DNA of 5,886 bases. It comes from Desulfobacterales bacterium. GTDB taxonomy: Bacteria; Desulfobacterota; Desulfobacteria; Desulfobacterales; C00003060. Location: positions 1 to 5,886 of the forward strand of contig JAUWXJ010000144.1 of assembly GCA_030616425.1 (NCBI GenBank), in the 5' to 3' direction. A program made the translations under genes and the position numbers. The notes below the pieces were generated by a model. The model worked only from the letters and a program-made list of their open reading frames with translations, was not told the DNA's origin and searched no databases. This document shows, in pieces, positions 1 to 5,853 of the stretch. How positions within the stretch are numbered: the first letter of the stretch is position 1; each line of letters begins with the position of its first letter.

Positions 1-995
1 CTGGCTATATGATCCATCTCCTTGGTGCGGATCTGAATCTCCACCCGCTCCCCCAAAGGCCCGATCACCGTGGTGTGGAGGGACTGGTACATGTTAGGCT
101 TGGGGATACCAATGAAGTCCTTGAAACGTTTAGCTATAGGCTTCCATATTGAATGGATCACCCCGACAGCTTGGTAGCAGTGCTGCACCGTATCCAGGAT
201 AATACGGAAGGCGAGGACGTCATACACCTCCTCAAAGTCGACATCTTGTTTCATCATCTTTTGATAGATCCCGTAGAAATGTTTGTGCCGGCCTTGAACC
301 TGACAGGAAAGATCGGCTTCTGCCAACTTCGTTTCAATAGCTTTTCTTATGCTATTGATTTGCTCTTGTTGTTCATCCTTTTTCTTTGCCACTTGGTTGG
401 CAATCTCCCGATACTGGTACGGAAAAAGATACATGAATGCGATATCTTCTAGCTCGGTTTTAATCCAATAGATACCGAGACGGCTGGCCAGGGGAGCATA
501 AATGTCGAGAGTTTCCTGGGCAATCTCGACTTGCTTCTTTTCTGTTTGGAACTGAAGTGTGCGCATGTTGTGGAGTCGATCGCACAGCTTGATGAGGATA
601 ACGCGTATGTCATCCGCCATGGCAAGAATCATCTTTCGGATGCTTTCGGCCTGACGGGCCTCAGAACTCCGAAATGCGAGACGACTCAACTTTGTCACAC
701 CCTCCACGGTGTGGCCCACGGGTTCACCAAACAACCGAGTCAAGTCTTCTATGGTTGCCTTGGTGTCCTCCAAGGTATCGTGCAGAAGACCAGCTGCCAC
801 ACTCACAGGACCCAACTGCAGCTCGGTCAATAACCCCGCCACCTCCAGGGGGTGAGATAGGTACGGCTCCCCGGAAAGACGCACCTGGCCTTCGTGGATG
901 CGCGCCGAATAAATATAAGCCCTTTCAACAAGATCCAGGTCCGCCTCTGGGTAATAGGCGCTGATACGGTCCAGAATGTCAGTGATTCGAATCAT
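1..995 (-). CDS. rel: Bifunctional (p)ppGpp synthetase/hydrolase, RelA/SpoT (Rel) family, 5' part only
   Basis: Makes and degrades the alarmone (p)ppGpp in the stringent response; long members of this family act at the ribosome, sensing uncharged tRNA. The reading frame is open from an ATG at 995 to the left edge, giving 331 residues of a protein usually over 700 long. The rest of the synthetase domain and the TGS, zinc-finger and ACT regulatory domains lie outside the window. The N-terminal HD hydrolase domain is intact: H48 in SHPLEVA, HDTLED at 72-77, and DRLHNMRT at 139-146. The synthetase domain shows GRHKHFYGIY at 235-244, D259 in YDVLAFR, YQSLHT at 303-308, and E319 in VEIQIRT. Both activities therefore look functional, which argues for Rel/SpoT rather than a hydrolase-dead RelA. 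The start fits the family's usual N-terminus (MIRITDILD), but no clear Shine-Dalgarno precedes it, and a repeat element begins 12 bases upstream. It lies downstream of proS on the same strand across a 406-bp gap. Confidence 0.95.
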   Translation of the reverse strand, partial: MIRITDILDRISAYYPEADLDLVERAYIYSARIHEGQVRLSGEPYLSHPLEVAGLLTELQLGPVSVAAGLLHDTLEDTKATIEDLTRLFGEPVGHTVEGVTKLSRLAFRSSEARQAESIRKMILAMADDIRVILIKLCDRLHNMRTLQFQTEKKQVEIAQETLDIYAPLASRLGIYWIKTELEDIAFMYLFPYQYREIANQVAKKKDEQQEQINSIRKAIETKLAEADLSCQVQGRHKHFYGIYQKMMKQDVDFEEVYDVLAFRIILDTVQHCYQAVGVIHSIWKPIAKRFKDFIGIPKPNMYQSLHTTVIGPLGERVEIQIRTKEMDHIA

Positions 996-1006
996 GTCCG
1001 GTGTTT

Positions 1007-1038
1007 GTTGAGTAGTTAAGTAGTTGAGTGGTTGAGTC
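1007..1038. repeat. Four-copy tandem octamer, consensus GTTGAGTN, left end of the element
   Basis: Four consecutive 8-bp units begin at 1007, 1015, 1023 and 1031. The first is GTTGAGTA, the second differs at one internal base (GTTAAGTA), and the last two end in G and C. On the minus strand these units lie in the leader of the rel gene, 12-43 bases upstream of its start codon, where a ribosome binding site would be expected. Confidence 0.85.
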
Positions 1039-1135
1039 GGGATTGAAACCACATGTCGTTACCCAACTCAGATAAGCCGGAACCAAAAAAGAAAATAATC
1101 ACGAAAACACGAAAAAAGGTAACACGTTACGTGTC

Positions 1136-1331
1136 TGAAAAAGGGCCTTTTGCGAACGACATTGAGCAATTTTGGAAAAAGATTCATGAAGAGCGGAGCG
1201 TCAAAATCGCATACTGTTTGAGGGCGTTAGCCCGAGTTTAGCGCAAGGCTTCACTCCGTGCTGCGATTTAGTGGAGCGATTCATGAATCCCAAAATGGCT
1301 CACAGGAGTGAGCAAAATCGGGCCTTTTTCA
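1136..1331. repeat. Imperfect 196-bp palindrome inside the element
   Basis: Collinear complementary blocks pair in nested order: 1136-1144 with 1323-1331 (9 bp), 1148-1153 with 1312-1317 (6), 1164-1167 with 1298-1301 (4), 1170-1175 with 1290-1295 (6), 1181-1190 with 1280-1289 (10, GATTCATGAA), and 1204-1211 with 1262-1269 (8, AAATCGCA). The central 50 bases hold a small hairpin, GGGC-gtta-GCCC (1222-1233). The right arm carries its own hairpin, GCTCAC-agga-GTGAGC (1298-1313), and a perfect 12-bp palindrome, GATTCATGAATC (1278-1289). RNA read through either strand could fold into a long interrupted stem. This resembles the compound palindromes of REP/BIME-type intergenic repeats, but I cannot assign it to a named family. 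Confidence 0.7.
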
Positions 1332-1366
1332 AAGAGCTAAACTCTTACGAAAAGAGGAATCAGCCC

Positions 1367-1390
1367 CACTCAACCACTCAACTATTTCAC
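1367..1390. repeat. Inverted copies of the octamer, right end of the element
   Basis: Two perfect CACTCAAC units (1367-1374 and 1375-1382) are followed by a decayed third (TATTTCAC). Read on the minus strand they are GTTGAGTG units, so they are in opposite orientation to the tandem array at 1007-1038 and form the terminal inverted repeat with it. They begin 11 bases after the proS stop codon. Confidence 0.8.
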
Positions 1391-1401
1391 GATCCTTTTA
1401 C

Positions 1402-2928
1402 TCAGTATGCCTTGGCAAAGACAACCTGCTGCGTGCTCTTATCCCCGCAAGCGATACATCTTCCGGTCTTCTCTTCAGCATTTAGGGGGATACAGCGGAT
1501 CGTGACACCCAGGTCTGTCTTTATTTTTTCCTCACACCCCTGGTTCCCGCACCAGTGGGTGTAGGCAAAGCCCCCGTGGATCTCAGGCTTTTCTGGATCC
1601 TGGGGCGTGAAAAAAGCATGAAAGTCCTCTTTGGAATCGATCTGTCTAGTGTTTTTTTGCCTGAGCCGCAATGCCCGATCAAACAGGTTCTTTTGAATCT
1701 CATCCAATGTCAAAACAATCGTTTTGATAAACTGATCGCGTGGGATCGATTCCTTTTTTGTGGATTCCCTATCCCGTCGACCCACAAAGACGGAGTTCTC
1801 GGCAATATCCCTCGAGCCTATCTCCACACGCACCGGAATCCCTTTCTTGATCCAGTCCCATCCTCTGCCCCCACCAGTTTCCCTATCATCGATCTCAACT
1901 CCTATCTTGCGATCATGGTAATATTGCTCGCTTAGCTCCCTGGCCAGGGCCTGGGTAAAGTCCATAACCATACCTCTGCTATCAGGTTTCTTGATAATAG
2001 GCATCAAGGCCACGTGTGATGATGCGATCATGGGTGGAAGCACCAGCCCGTTGTCATCGCCGTGGGTCATGATAATCGAACCGATGAGACGCGTGGAAAC
2101 CCCCCAGGATGTAGTCCACGCGTACTCCTCTTTTTCCTGGGCAGACTGGTATTTTATCTCAGAGGCCCTTGCGAAATTTTGGCCCAGAAAATGAGACGTC
2201 CCGGTCTGCAGGGCCTTTAGATCCTGCATCATTGCTTCAAGTGTGAAGGTGTTAACTGCACCAGGGAATCGCTCAGACGCGGACTTTTCCCCTTTAATGA
2301 TAGGGATTGCGAGATAGCTTTCAGAGAGCCTCTCATAAATGTCGAGCATCTGAAGCGTTCTCTCCATGGCTTCTTCCTGTGTGGCATGGGCGGTGTGGCC
2401 TTCTTGCCAGAGGAACTCGCTGGTTCTCAAGAAGATGCGTGGCCGCATTTCCCACCTGACCACGTTTGCCCACTGATTGATAAGGAGGGGCAAGTCCCGG
2501 TAGCTGCTCACCCACCTTGAAAAAGATTCTCCTATAATCATCTCAGATGTTGGCCTTACAACCAGAGGCTCCTCCAGCGGCCCGGCAGGAACAAGACTCC
2601 CGTCTTTGCCTTTTTCCAAACGGTGATGGGTCACAACAGCACACTCTTTGGCAAAGCCCTCCACGTGTTCCGCTTCTTTTTCAAGAAACCGCTTGGGTAT
2701 AAACAGGGGAAAGTAGGCATTCTTAACCCCTGTTTCCTTGAACATGTTGTCCAATACGTGCTTTATGTTTTCCCAGAGCACATAGCCCCACGGCTTGATG
2801 ACCATGCATCCCCGCACAGGTGAGTTTTCAGCTAGCTCCGATGCCTTGACAACCTGCTGATACCATTCGGGGTAGTCTTCGCTCCGCGTTGGGGTGATTG
2901 CAGTTGGGGCCTTATTTCCTTTTCCCAT
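1402..2928 (-). CDS. proS: Prolyl-tRNA synthetase, type 3 (archaeal/eukaryotic-like architecture)
   Basis: Charges tRNA-Pro with proline in the cytoplasm. The 508-residue class II synthetase has the short type 3 layout: N-terminal SPVRGCMVIKPWGY (36-49), catalytic core with RPTSE (125-129), RWEMRPR (158-164) and FLRTSEFLWQEGH (166-178), TGTSHFLGQNFA (242-253), the motif 3 region TSWGVSTRLIG (273-283) with HGDDNGLVLPP (289-299), an anticodon-binding domain containing PVRVEIGSRD, and a C-terminal zinc-type module with C460, C465, C491 and C494 ending in FAKAY. The insertion (editing) domain of the long bacterial form is absent. I chose the ATG at 2928 because GAGG lies seven bases upstream and MGKGNKAPTAITPTR matches where the family starts; upstream in-frame ATGs at 2976 and 2946 lie deeper inside ispG. 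It overlaps the end of ispG by 17 bp, so the two are probably co-transcribed and translationally coupled. Confidence 0.97.
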   Translation of the reverse strand: MGKGNKAPTAITPTRSEDYPEWYQQVVKASELAENSPVRGCMVIKPWGYVLWENIKHVLDNMFKETGVKNAYFPLFIPKRFLEKEAEHVEGFAKECAVVTHHRLEKGKDGSLVPAGPLEEPLVVRPTSEMIIGESFSRWVSSYRDLPLLINQWANVVRWEMRPRIFLRTSEFLWQEGHTAHATQEEAMERTLQMLDIYERLSESYLAIPIIKGEKSASERFPGAVNTFTLEAMMQDLKALQTGTSHFLGQNFARASEIKYQSAQEKEEYAWTTSWGVSTRLIGSIIMTHGDDNGLVLPPMIASSHVALMPIIKKPDSRGMVMDFTQALARELSEQYYHDRKIGVEIDDRETGGGRGWDWIKKGIPVRVEIGSRDIAENSVFVGRRDRESTKKESIPRDQFIKTIVLTLDEIQKNLFDRALRLRQKNTRQIDSKEDFHAFFTPQDPEKPEIHGGFAYTHWCGNQGCEEKIKTDLGVTIRCIPLNAEEKTGRCIACGDKSTQQVVFAKAY

Positions 2929-4006
2929 CTCGATGCCTCGTCTCATACGCTTCCACTTCCTTAAGAAGGACCTCAACCAGCGTTCGTTCTTTCACTTTGC
3001 GTACCACCTTCCCCTTCTTGAAAAGGACCCCATGACCTTTACCGCCAGCAATCCCGATGTCAGCCTCCCGTGCCTCCCCAGGTCCGTTTACCACGCATCC
3101 CATGATGGCAAGCTGCACAGGGGTAGTATTGGTGAGCAAGGTCGACTCCACGCGCTCAACGATTTCGACCAGGTCAATCTCACACCGGCCGCAGGTGGGA
3201 CATGAAACGATTTCAGGACCGCGTTGCCGAATCTTCAAGGCCTTTAATATCTCATAGCCGACCCGGACTTCATCGACCGGGTCCCGGGTAAGGGAGACCC
3301 GGATAGTGTCACCAATCCCCTCGGCAAGGAGGATGCCGATACCCAGGGCCGACTTGACAGTACCTGAAAAAAGGCTGCCCGCTTCAGTAACTCCCACGTG
3401 CAGCGGGAGGTCGGTCTGGGAAGAAAGCAACCGGTAAGCTTCAACGGTTCTTTCCACATCAGATGCCTTGATGGAAACTTTAATGTCATGGAAATCAAAT
3501 GATTTTAGCTGCTCAACATGCCGTAAAGCGCTCTCCACCATGGCCTGAGGAGTAGCGACCCCCTTGTATTTCTTCAGGAGGTCTTTTTCAAGTGAACCCG
3601 CGTTGACTCCCACGCGAATCGGAATGCCTCGCTCCTTGGCCTCTTTGGCAATAGCCTTTATCTTCTTGGGCCCACTGATATTGCCCGGATTGATCCGGAG
3701 TCCGTCTGCGCCGGCCTTCATGGCTGCTAGGGCCAGCCGGTAGTCAAAATGAATATCAGCTATCAGGGGTATGGAGATCTCTTTCTTGATGGATGTGATC
3801 GCCTCTGCGGCTGGCTGATCCGGGACCGCCACCCGCACAAGCTCGCAGCCCACAGGCTCCAAGCGGTGAATCTGTGCCACCGTGGCAGCCACATCGTGGG
3901 TGTAGGTATTGGTCATTGACTGGACGGCGATCGGGGCGCCACTGCCGATTCTGACCCCTCCGATCGATATCTGTCTGGTCTGCTTGCGTCTTGCAATGAG
4001 AGGCAT
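2912..4006 (-). CDS. ispG: 4-hydroxy-3-methylbut-2-enyl diphosphate synthase (IspG/GcpE)
   Basis: Reductively opens methylerythritol cyclodiphosphate to HMBPP, the penultimate step of the MEP isoprenoid pathway, using a [4Fe-4S] cluster. The 364 residues match the compact bacterial form. Visible features are APIAVQSMTNT (24-34) and PLIADIHFDYRLA (80-92) of the TIM-barrel domain, LRINPGN (103-109), IRVGVNAGSL (130-139), and the C-terminal cluster domain with C269 and C272 in SCPTCGR, C304 in GCVVNGPGEA and the ligand glutamate E311. All four cluster ligands are present, so the enzyme should be active. The ATG at 4006 gives the usual N-terminus (MPLIARRKQTRQISIG), but the leader is AT-rich without a Shine-Dalgarno sequence. 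It is the first gene of the minus-strand block and overlaps proS at its 3' end. The lysine/arginine-rich tail is unremarkable. Confidence 0.98.
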   Translation of the reverse strand: MPLIARRKQTRQISIGGVRIGSGAPIAVQSMTNTYTHDVAATVAQIHRLEPVGCELVRVAVPDQPAAEAITSIKKEISIPLIADIHFDYRLALAAMKAGADGLRINPGNISGPKKIKAIAKEAKERGIPIRVGVNAGSLEKDLLKKYKGVATPQAMVESALRHVEQLKSFDFHDIKVSIKASDVERTVEAYRLLSSQTDLPLHVGVTEAGSLFSGTVKSALGIGILLAEGIGDTIRVSLTRDPVDEVRVGYEILKALKIRQRGPEIVSCPTCGRCEIDLVEIVERVESTLLTNTTPVQLAIMGCVVNGPGEAREADIGIAGGKGHGVLFKKGKVVRKVKERTLVEVLLKEVEAYETRHRDGKRK

Positions 4007-4130
4007 GATATTATAGATTATAATCTTATAAAGCGTTTAGAACTGGGTAACTGAACAGGGAAAATACTATTTTAAACAATTAAGATTAGCAAATTGCTTC
4101 TTTTTATTCAAGAAAAATAAAGGCCCGCCT
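4007..4130. promoter_or_regulatory. Divergent AT-rich promoter region between ispG and the radical SAM gene
   Basis: This 124-bp gap must hold the start signals for both flanking genes. On the minus strand there are two perfect TATAAT boxes (complement of 4017-4022 and of 4010-4015), without a convincing -35. On the plus strand TATAAT also occurs at 4019-4024. The boxes sit in a near-palindrome, 4011-4031, with a perfect core AGATTATAATCT (4015-4026). Two further short palindromes are AAAATA-C-TATTTT (4061-4073) and AGCAA-A-TTGCT (4088-4098). These could be operators, but AT-rich sequence yields such matches by chance. The Shine-Dalgarno AAAGG of the plus-strand gene is at 4119-4123. Confidence 0.5.
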
Positions 4131-5006
4131 GTGTACTACAAGGGTCCTATATATCGTCCACCTAGCGAGGCCGACTCTTTACTTATCCAGGCCACGATCG
4201 GGTGCCCTCATAACAGATGCACATTCTGTATGGTCTATAAGAACGGACCGAGGTATCGCGTACGGCCGGTTAGTGACGTGAAGGAAGATATCTTGAAGGC
4301 CAAGAGCCATTACGGCTTACATGTGCAGACCCTATTTCTTCCGGCTGGCAATACCATAGCCATGAAGACAGAAGACCTATCCGAAATATGCTCTTTTGCC
4401 AAGGCCACTTTTCCAACACTTGAACGTATTACAGTTTACGGGTCCTCGCAGTTTATTCACAAGAAGGGCCCAAGGGAGCTTAAACGACTGGCCCGAGCCG
4501 GGCTTGGGCGGATTCATGTAGGTCTCGAATCGGGCGATGACATAATACTGAAAAGTATCCGCAAAGGGACCTATACCGAACAGCAGATAGAGGCGGGCAG
4601 GTGGGCCATGGCTGCTGGCATTGAACTCAGCCTTTATGTGATCTTGGGAATCGGGGGCCACGAAAGGACCCGTGAGCATGCTAAGGAAACCGCCCGGGTC
4701 ATCAATGAGATTGCACCAGACTTTGTCCGGCTGCGGACCTTTGTGCCAAAGATCAACACCCCTCTCTTAGAAGAGGTCGTGGAAGGACGCTTTAAAATGC
4801 TCACCCCTTACGGCGTGTTAGAGGAGGCAGGATCCCTCCTTGAGCGCGTCACCATCTCAACCTTGCTCACCAGCGATCACTACACAAATTACATCAACCT
4901 CTGCGGCCGCCTACCTGATGACAAGCCAAGGCTCTTAAAGGAGATAAGCCACGCCCTGAAACAGGATGAGTCTGAGTTTCGACCGTTCTTTGTGGGTACT
5001 GAGTAG
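4131..5006 (+). CDS. Small radical SAM protein with CX4CX2C cluster motif, substrate unknown
   Basis: A probable radical S-adenosylmethionine enzyme of 291 residues: a [4Fe-4S] cluster would cleave SAM to start a radical reaction on an unknown substrate. The cluster cysteines are C25, C30 and C33 in GCPHNRCTFC, spaced CX4CX2C rather than the canonical CX3CX2C. The N-terminus IYRPPSEADSLLIQATIGC and LPAGNTIAM (75-83), HVGLESGDD and VILGIGGHERT fit the partial TIM barrel of small Fe-S oxidoreductases in the COG1032/Elp3-like group. No additional cysteine cluster, B12-binding or TRAM domain is present, so an auxiliary cluster is unlikely. The GTG start follows AAAGG by seven bases and agrees with the remembered family N-terminus. 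It ends in tandem stops TAG TAA. It is transcribed alone, divergent from ispG and convergent with the J-domain gene, so context gives no clue to substrate. Confidence 0.9.
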   Translation: MYYKGPIYRPPSEADSLLIQATIGCPHNRCTFCMVYKNGPRYRVRPVSDVKEDILKAKSHYGLHVQTLFLPAGNTIAMKTEDLSEICSFAKATFPTLERITVYGSSQFIHKKGPRELKRLARAGLGRIHVGLESGDDIILKSIRKGTYTEQQIEAGRWAMAAGIELSLYVILGIGGHERTREHAKETARVINEIAPDFVRLRTFVPKINTPLLEEVVEGRFKMLTPYGVLEEAGSLLERVTISTLLTSDHYTNYINLCGRLPDDKPRLLKEISHALKQDESEFRPFFVGTE

Positions 5007-5048
5007 TAACGAGTTCAGAGAAAAGGGGGGCAGTTTGCTCACATAGGA

Positions 5049-5462
5049 TCACTTCATGAGTGCATCATAGGCCTTTTGAATAGCCACGAACTTTTTGTGG
5101 GCAAGTTCTTGAAATTCCTTGCCCAGGTGCTGGACCTTGTCGGGGTGGTATTGGGTAGCAAGGCTTTTGTAGGCAGCTTTTATCTCTTGCTCAGAAGCGC
5201 CACGCTCAAGATCGAGTATCTTGTAAGGATCTTTCTCGGCAGCCTCCTCTCTGCCGGGTGCCTTCTGCTCTCTTCTGGCATACCCCGAAGAAGTGCTTCT
5301 TGTCTGATAAGCCCTTTTCATTCTTGATGCCCACCACAGGGCAAGACCGAAGACTGCTGCGTCATCCAGCCACCCAGGGCCCACTATAAAATCCGGCACC
5401 AGATCATAAGGATTTATAAAATATAACAAGGCGATGAGCCAGGGTAGGTACTTCTTGATCAT
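5049..5462 (-). CDS. DUF1232-like membrane segment fused to a DjlA-like J-domain
   Basis: A 137-residue two-part protein. Residues 1-47 resemble the DUF1232 (YkvA) family: two hydrophobic stretches (about 7-17 and 34-46) flank INPYDLVPDFIVGPGWLDDAA, close to the family's S/N-P-x-D-L-I-P-D...G-x-x-D-D signature. A charged linker (about 48-77) leads to a J-domain, 78-137, with DPYKILDLERGAS, the HPD triad at 106-108 that stimulates Hsp70 ATPase, and an ending (FVAIQKAYDALMK) like that of DjlA. The likely role is to recruit DnaK to the inner membrane; this is inference. The start ATG at 5462 has AAGG about ten bases upstream, a weak but acceptable site. It converges with the radical SAM gene, 42 bp apart, and diverges from fmdB. 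No partner chaperone gene is nearby. Confidence 0.88.
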   Translation of the reverse strand: MIKKYLPWLIALLYFINPYDLVPDFIVGPGWLDDAAVFGLALWWASRMKRAYQTRSTSSGYARREQKAPGREEAAEKDPYKILDLERGASEQEIKAAYKSLATQYHPDKVQHLGKEFQELAHKKFVAIQKAYDALMK

Positions 5463-5605
5463 TGTCAGCAGACCTTACTAAAAATTAGCAAAATGGCTTG
5501 CAATACTGGAAAAAATGATTAATTATTTTAGTACACTAATGAACGCATGTTTCGAAGCTTTGATCTGGAAAGCATTGGTTCGGGACGCAGCACAAGGAGT
5601 TGCCG
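5463..5605. promoter_or_regulatory. Divergent intergenic region between the J-domain gene and fmdB
   Basis: AT-rich 143-bp gap. A weak plus-strand promoter candidate is TTGCAA (5498-5503), a 17-bp spacer, then AATTAT (5521-5526), four of six matches at each box. A small palindrome TTAGT-AC-ACTAA lies at 5528-5539. ATTAGCAAA (5484-5492) also occurs in the other divergent gap at 4085-4093. The fmdB ribosome binding site AAGGAG is at 5594-5599, six bases before its ATG. No terminator-like hairpin is visible. Confidence 0.35.
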
Positions 5606-5815
5606 ATGCCACTGTACGAATTTTCATGCCCAAAATGTGAGCACGAGTTTGAACAAATTGTCTTTACAAGTGACAAGGAGCCTATAAAGTGCCCCAAGTG
5701 CGGGGCCTTGGAACCCGAGCGCCTGCTCTCAGTCTTTTCTTCAAACATCAGCCCTAAAACTGCCGGGAGCACTATGCCGTCCTCGTGCGCCACGCCATCT
5801 CGGGGATTTTCGTGA
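5606..5815 (+). CDS. FmdB-family zinc-ribbon protein
   Basis: A 69-residue small protein with the FmdB/CxxC regulatory-type zinc ribbon at its N-terminus: MPLYEFSCPKCEHEFE, with cysteine pairs C8/C11 and C29/C32 (KCPKCG) as zinc ligands. The name comes from a protein encoded with formamidase and thought to be regulatory; the molecular role of most members is unknown. The remainder (about 43-69) is low-complexity, Ser/Thr-rich with a single cysteine (C61), where many relatives carry a Gly/Cys-rich tail. The start at 5606 is set by AAGGAG six bases upstream and by the family's MPLYEF N-terminus; an in-frame TTG at 5600 is less likely. It is followed after 38 bp by another apparent start on the same strand, so it may head a small operon. 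Confidence 0.9.
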   Translation: MPLYEFSCPKCEHEFEQIVFTSDKEPIKCPKCGALEPERLLSVFSSNISPKTAGSTMPSSCATPSRGFS

Positions 5816-5853
5816 GGGTGAGTCGTCTCAGCAGTTGGCTGTAGGAAAACAAG

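Larger units (their letters stand above)
1007..1390. mobile_element. MITE-like or compound palindromic repeat element filling the proS-rel gap
   Basis: The ends form terminal inverted repeats: 1015-1041 and the reverse complement of 1364-1390 agree at 24 of 27 positions, including a perfect 17-bp core (1021-1037 against 1368-1384, TAGTTGAGTGGTTGAGT). Inside lies a second, imperfect inverted repeat (1136-1211 against 1262-1331). The element begins 11 bases beyond the rel start codon and ends 11 bases short of the proS stop, so it occupies nearly all of the gap. No transposase is encoded and I see no target-site duplication. A non-autonomous miniature element or a REP/BIME-type mosaic are both possible. 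The boundaries are my reading of the repeats; the identification as mobile is inference. Confidence 0.55.

Noticed and set aside
153..964. Three overlapping plus-strand ORFs
   Set aside because: Antisense to the rel frame, which has continuous conserved motifs through the whole interval.
1053..1241. 62-codon plus-strand ORF, lysine-rich, ending CLRALARV
   Set aside because: No Shine-Dalgarno before the ATG, and its second half lies inside the palindromic repeat, whose sequence explains the ending. No recognisable domain.
1007..1390. CRISPR array or integron attC site
   Set aside because: The octamers are contiguous without spacers, and there are no integrase-type core sites or gene cassettes.
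1271..1564. 97-codon plus-strand ORF
   Set aside because: Begins in the repeat element and runs antisense into proS; no ribosome binding site or family resemblance.
1555..1935. 126-codon plus-strand ORF
   Set aside because: Entirely antisense to the clearly real proS; composition is that of a shadow frame.
2929..2976. Upstream in-frame starts for proS at 2976 and 2946
   Set aside because: They would lengthen the overlap with ispG and add a basic tail unlike the family; the ATG at 2928 has a well-placed GAGG.
5007..5048. Bidirectional terminator between the convergent radical SAM and J-domain genes
   Set aside because: There is a G-rich run but no stem with a following T tract on either strand.
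5600..5605. TTG start for the FmdB-type gene
   Set aside because: It touches the AAGGAG sequence directly, leaving no spacing; the ATG at 5606 has a six-base spacer and matches the family N-terminus.
5735..5830. Possible frameshift in the FmdB tail
   Set aside because: The tail lacks the Gly/Cys-rich run seen in many relatives, but neither alternative frame restores cysteines, so a natural variable tail is simpler.
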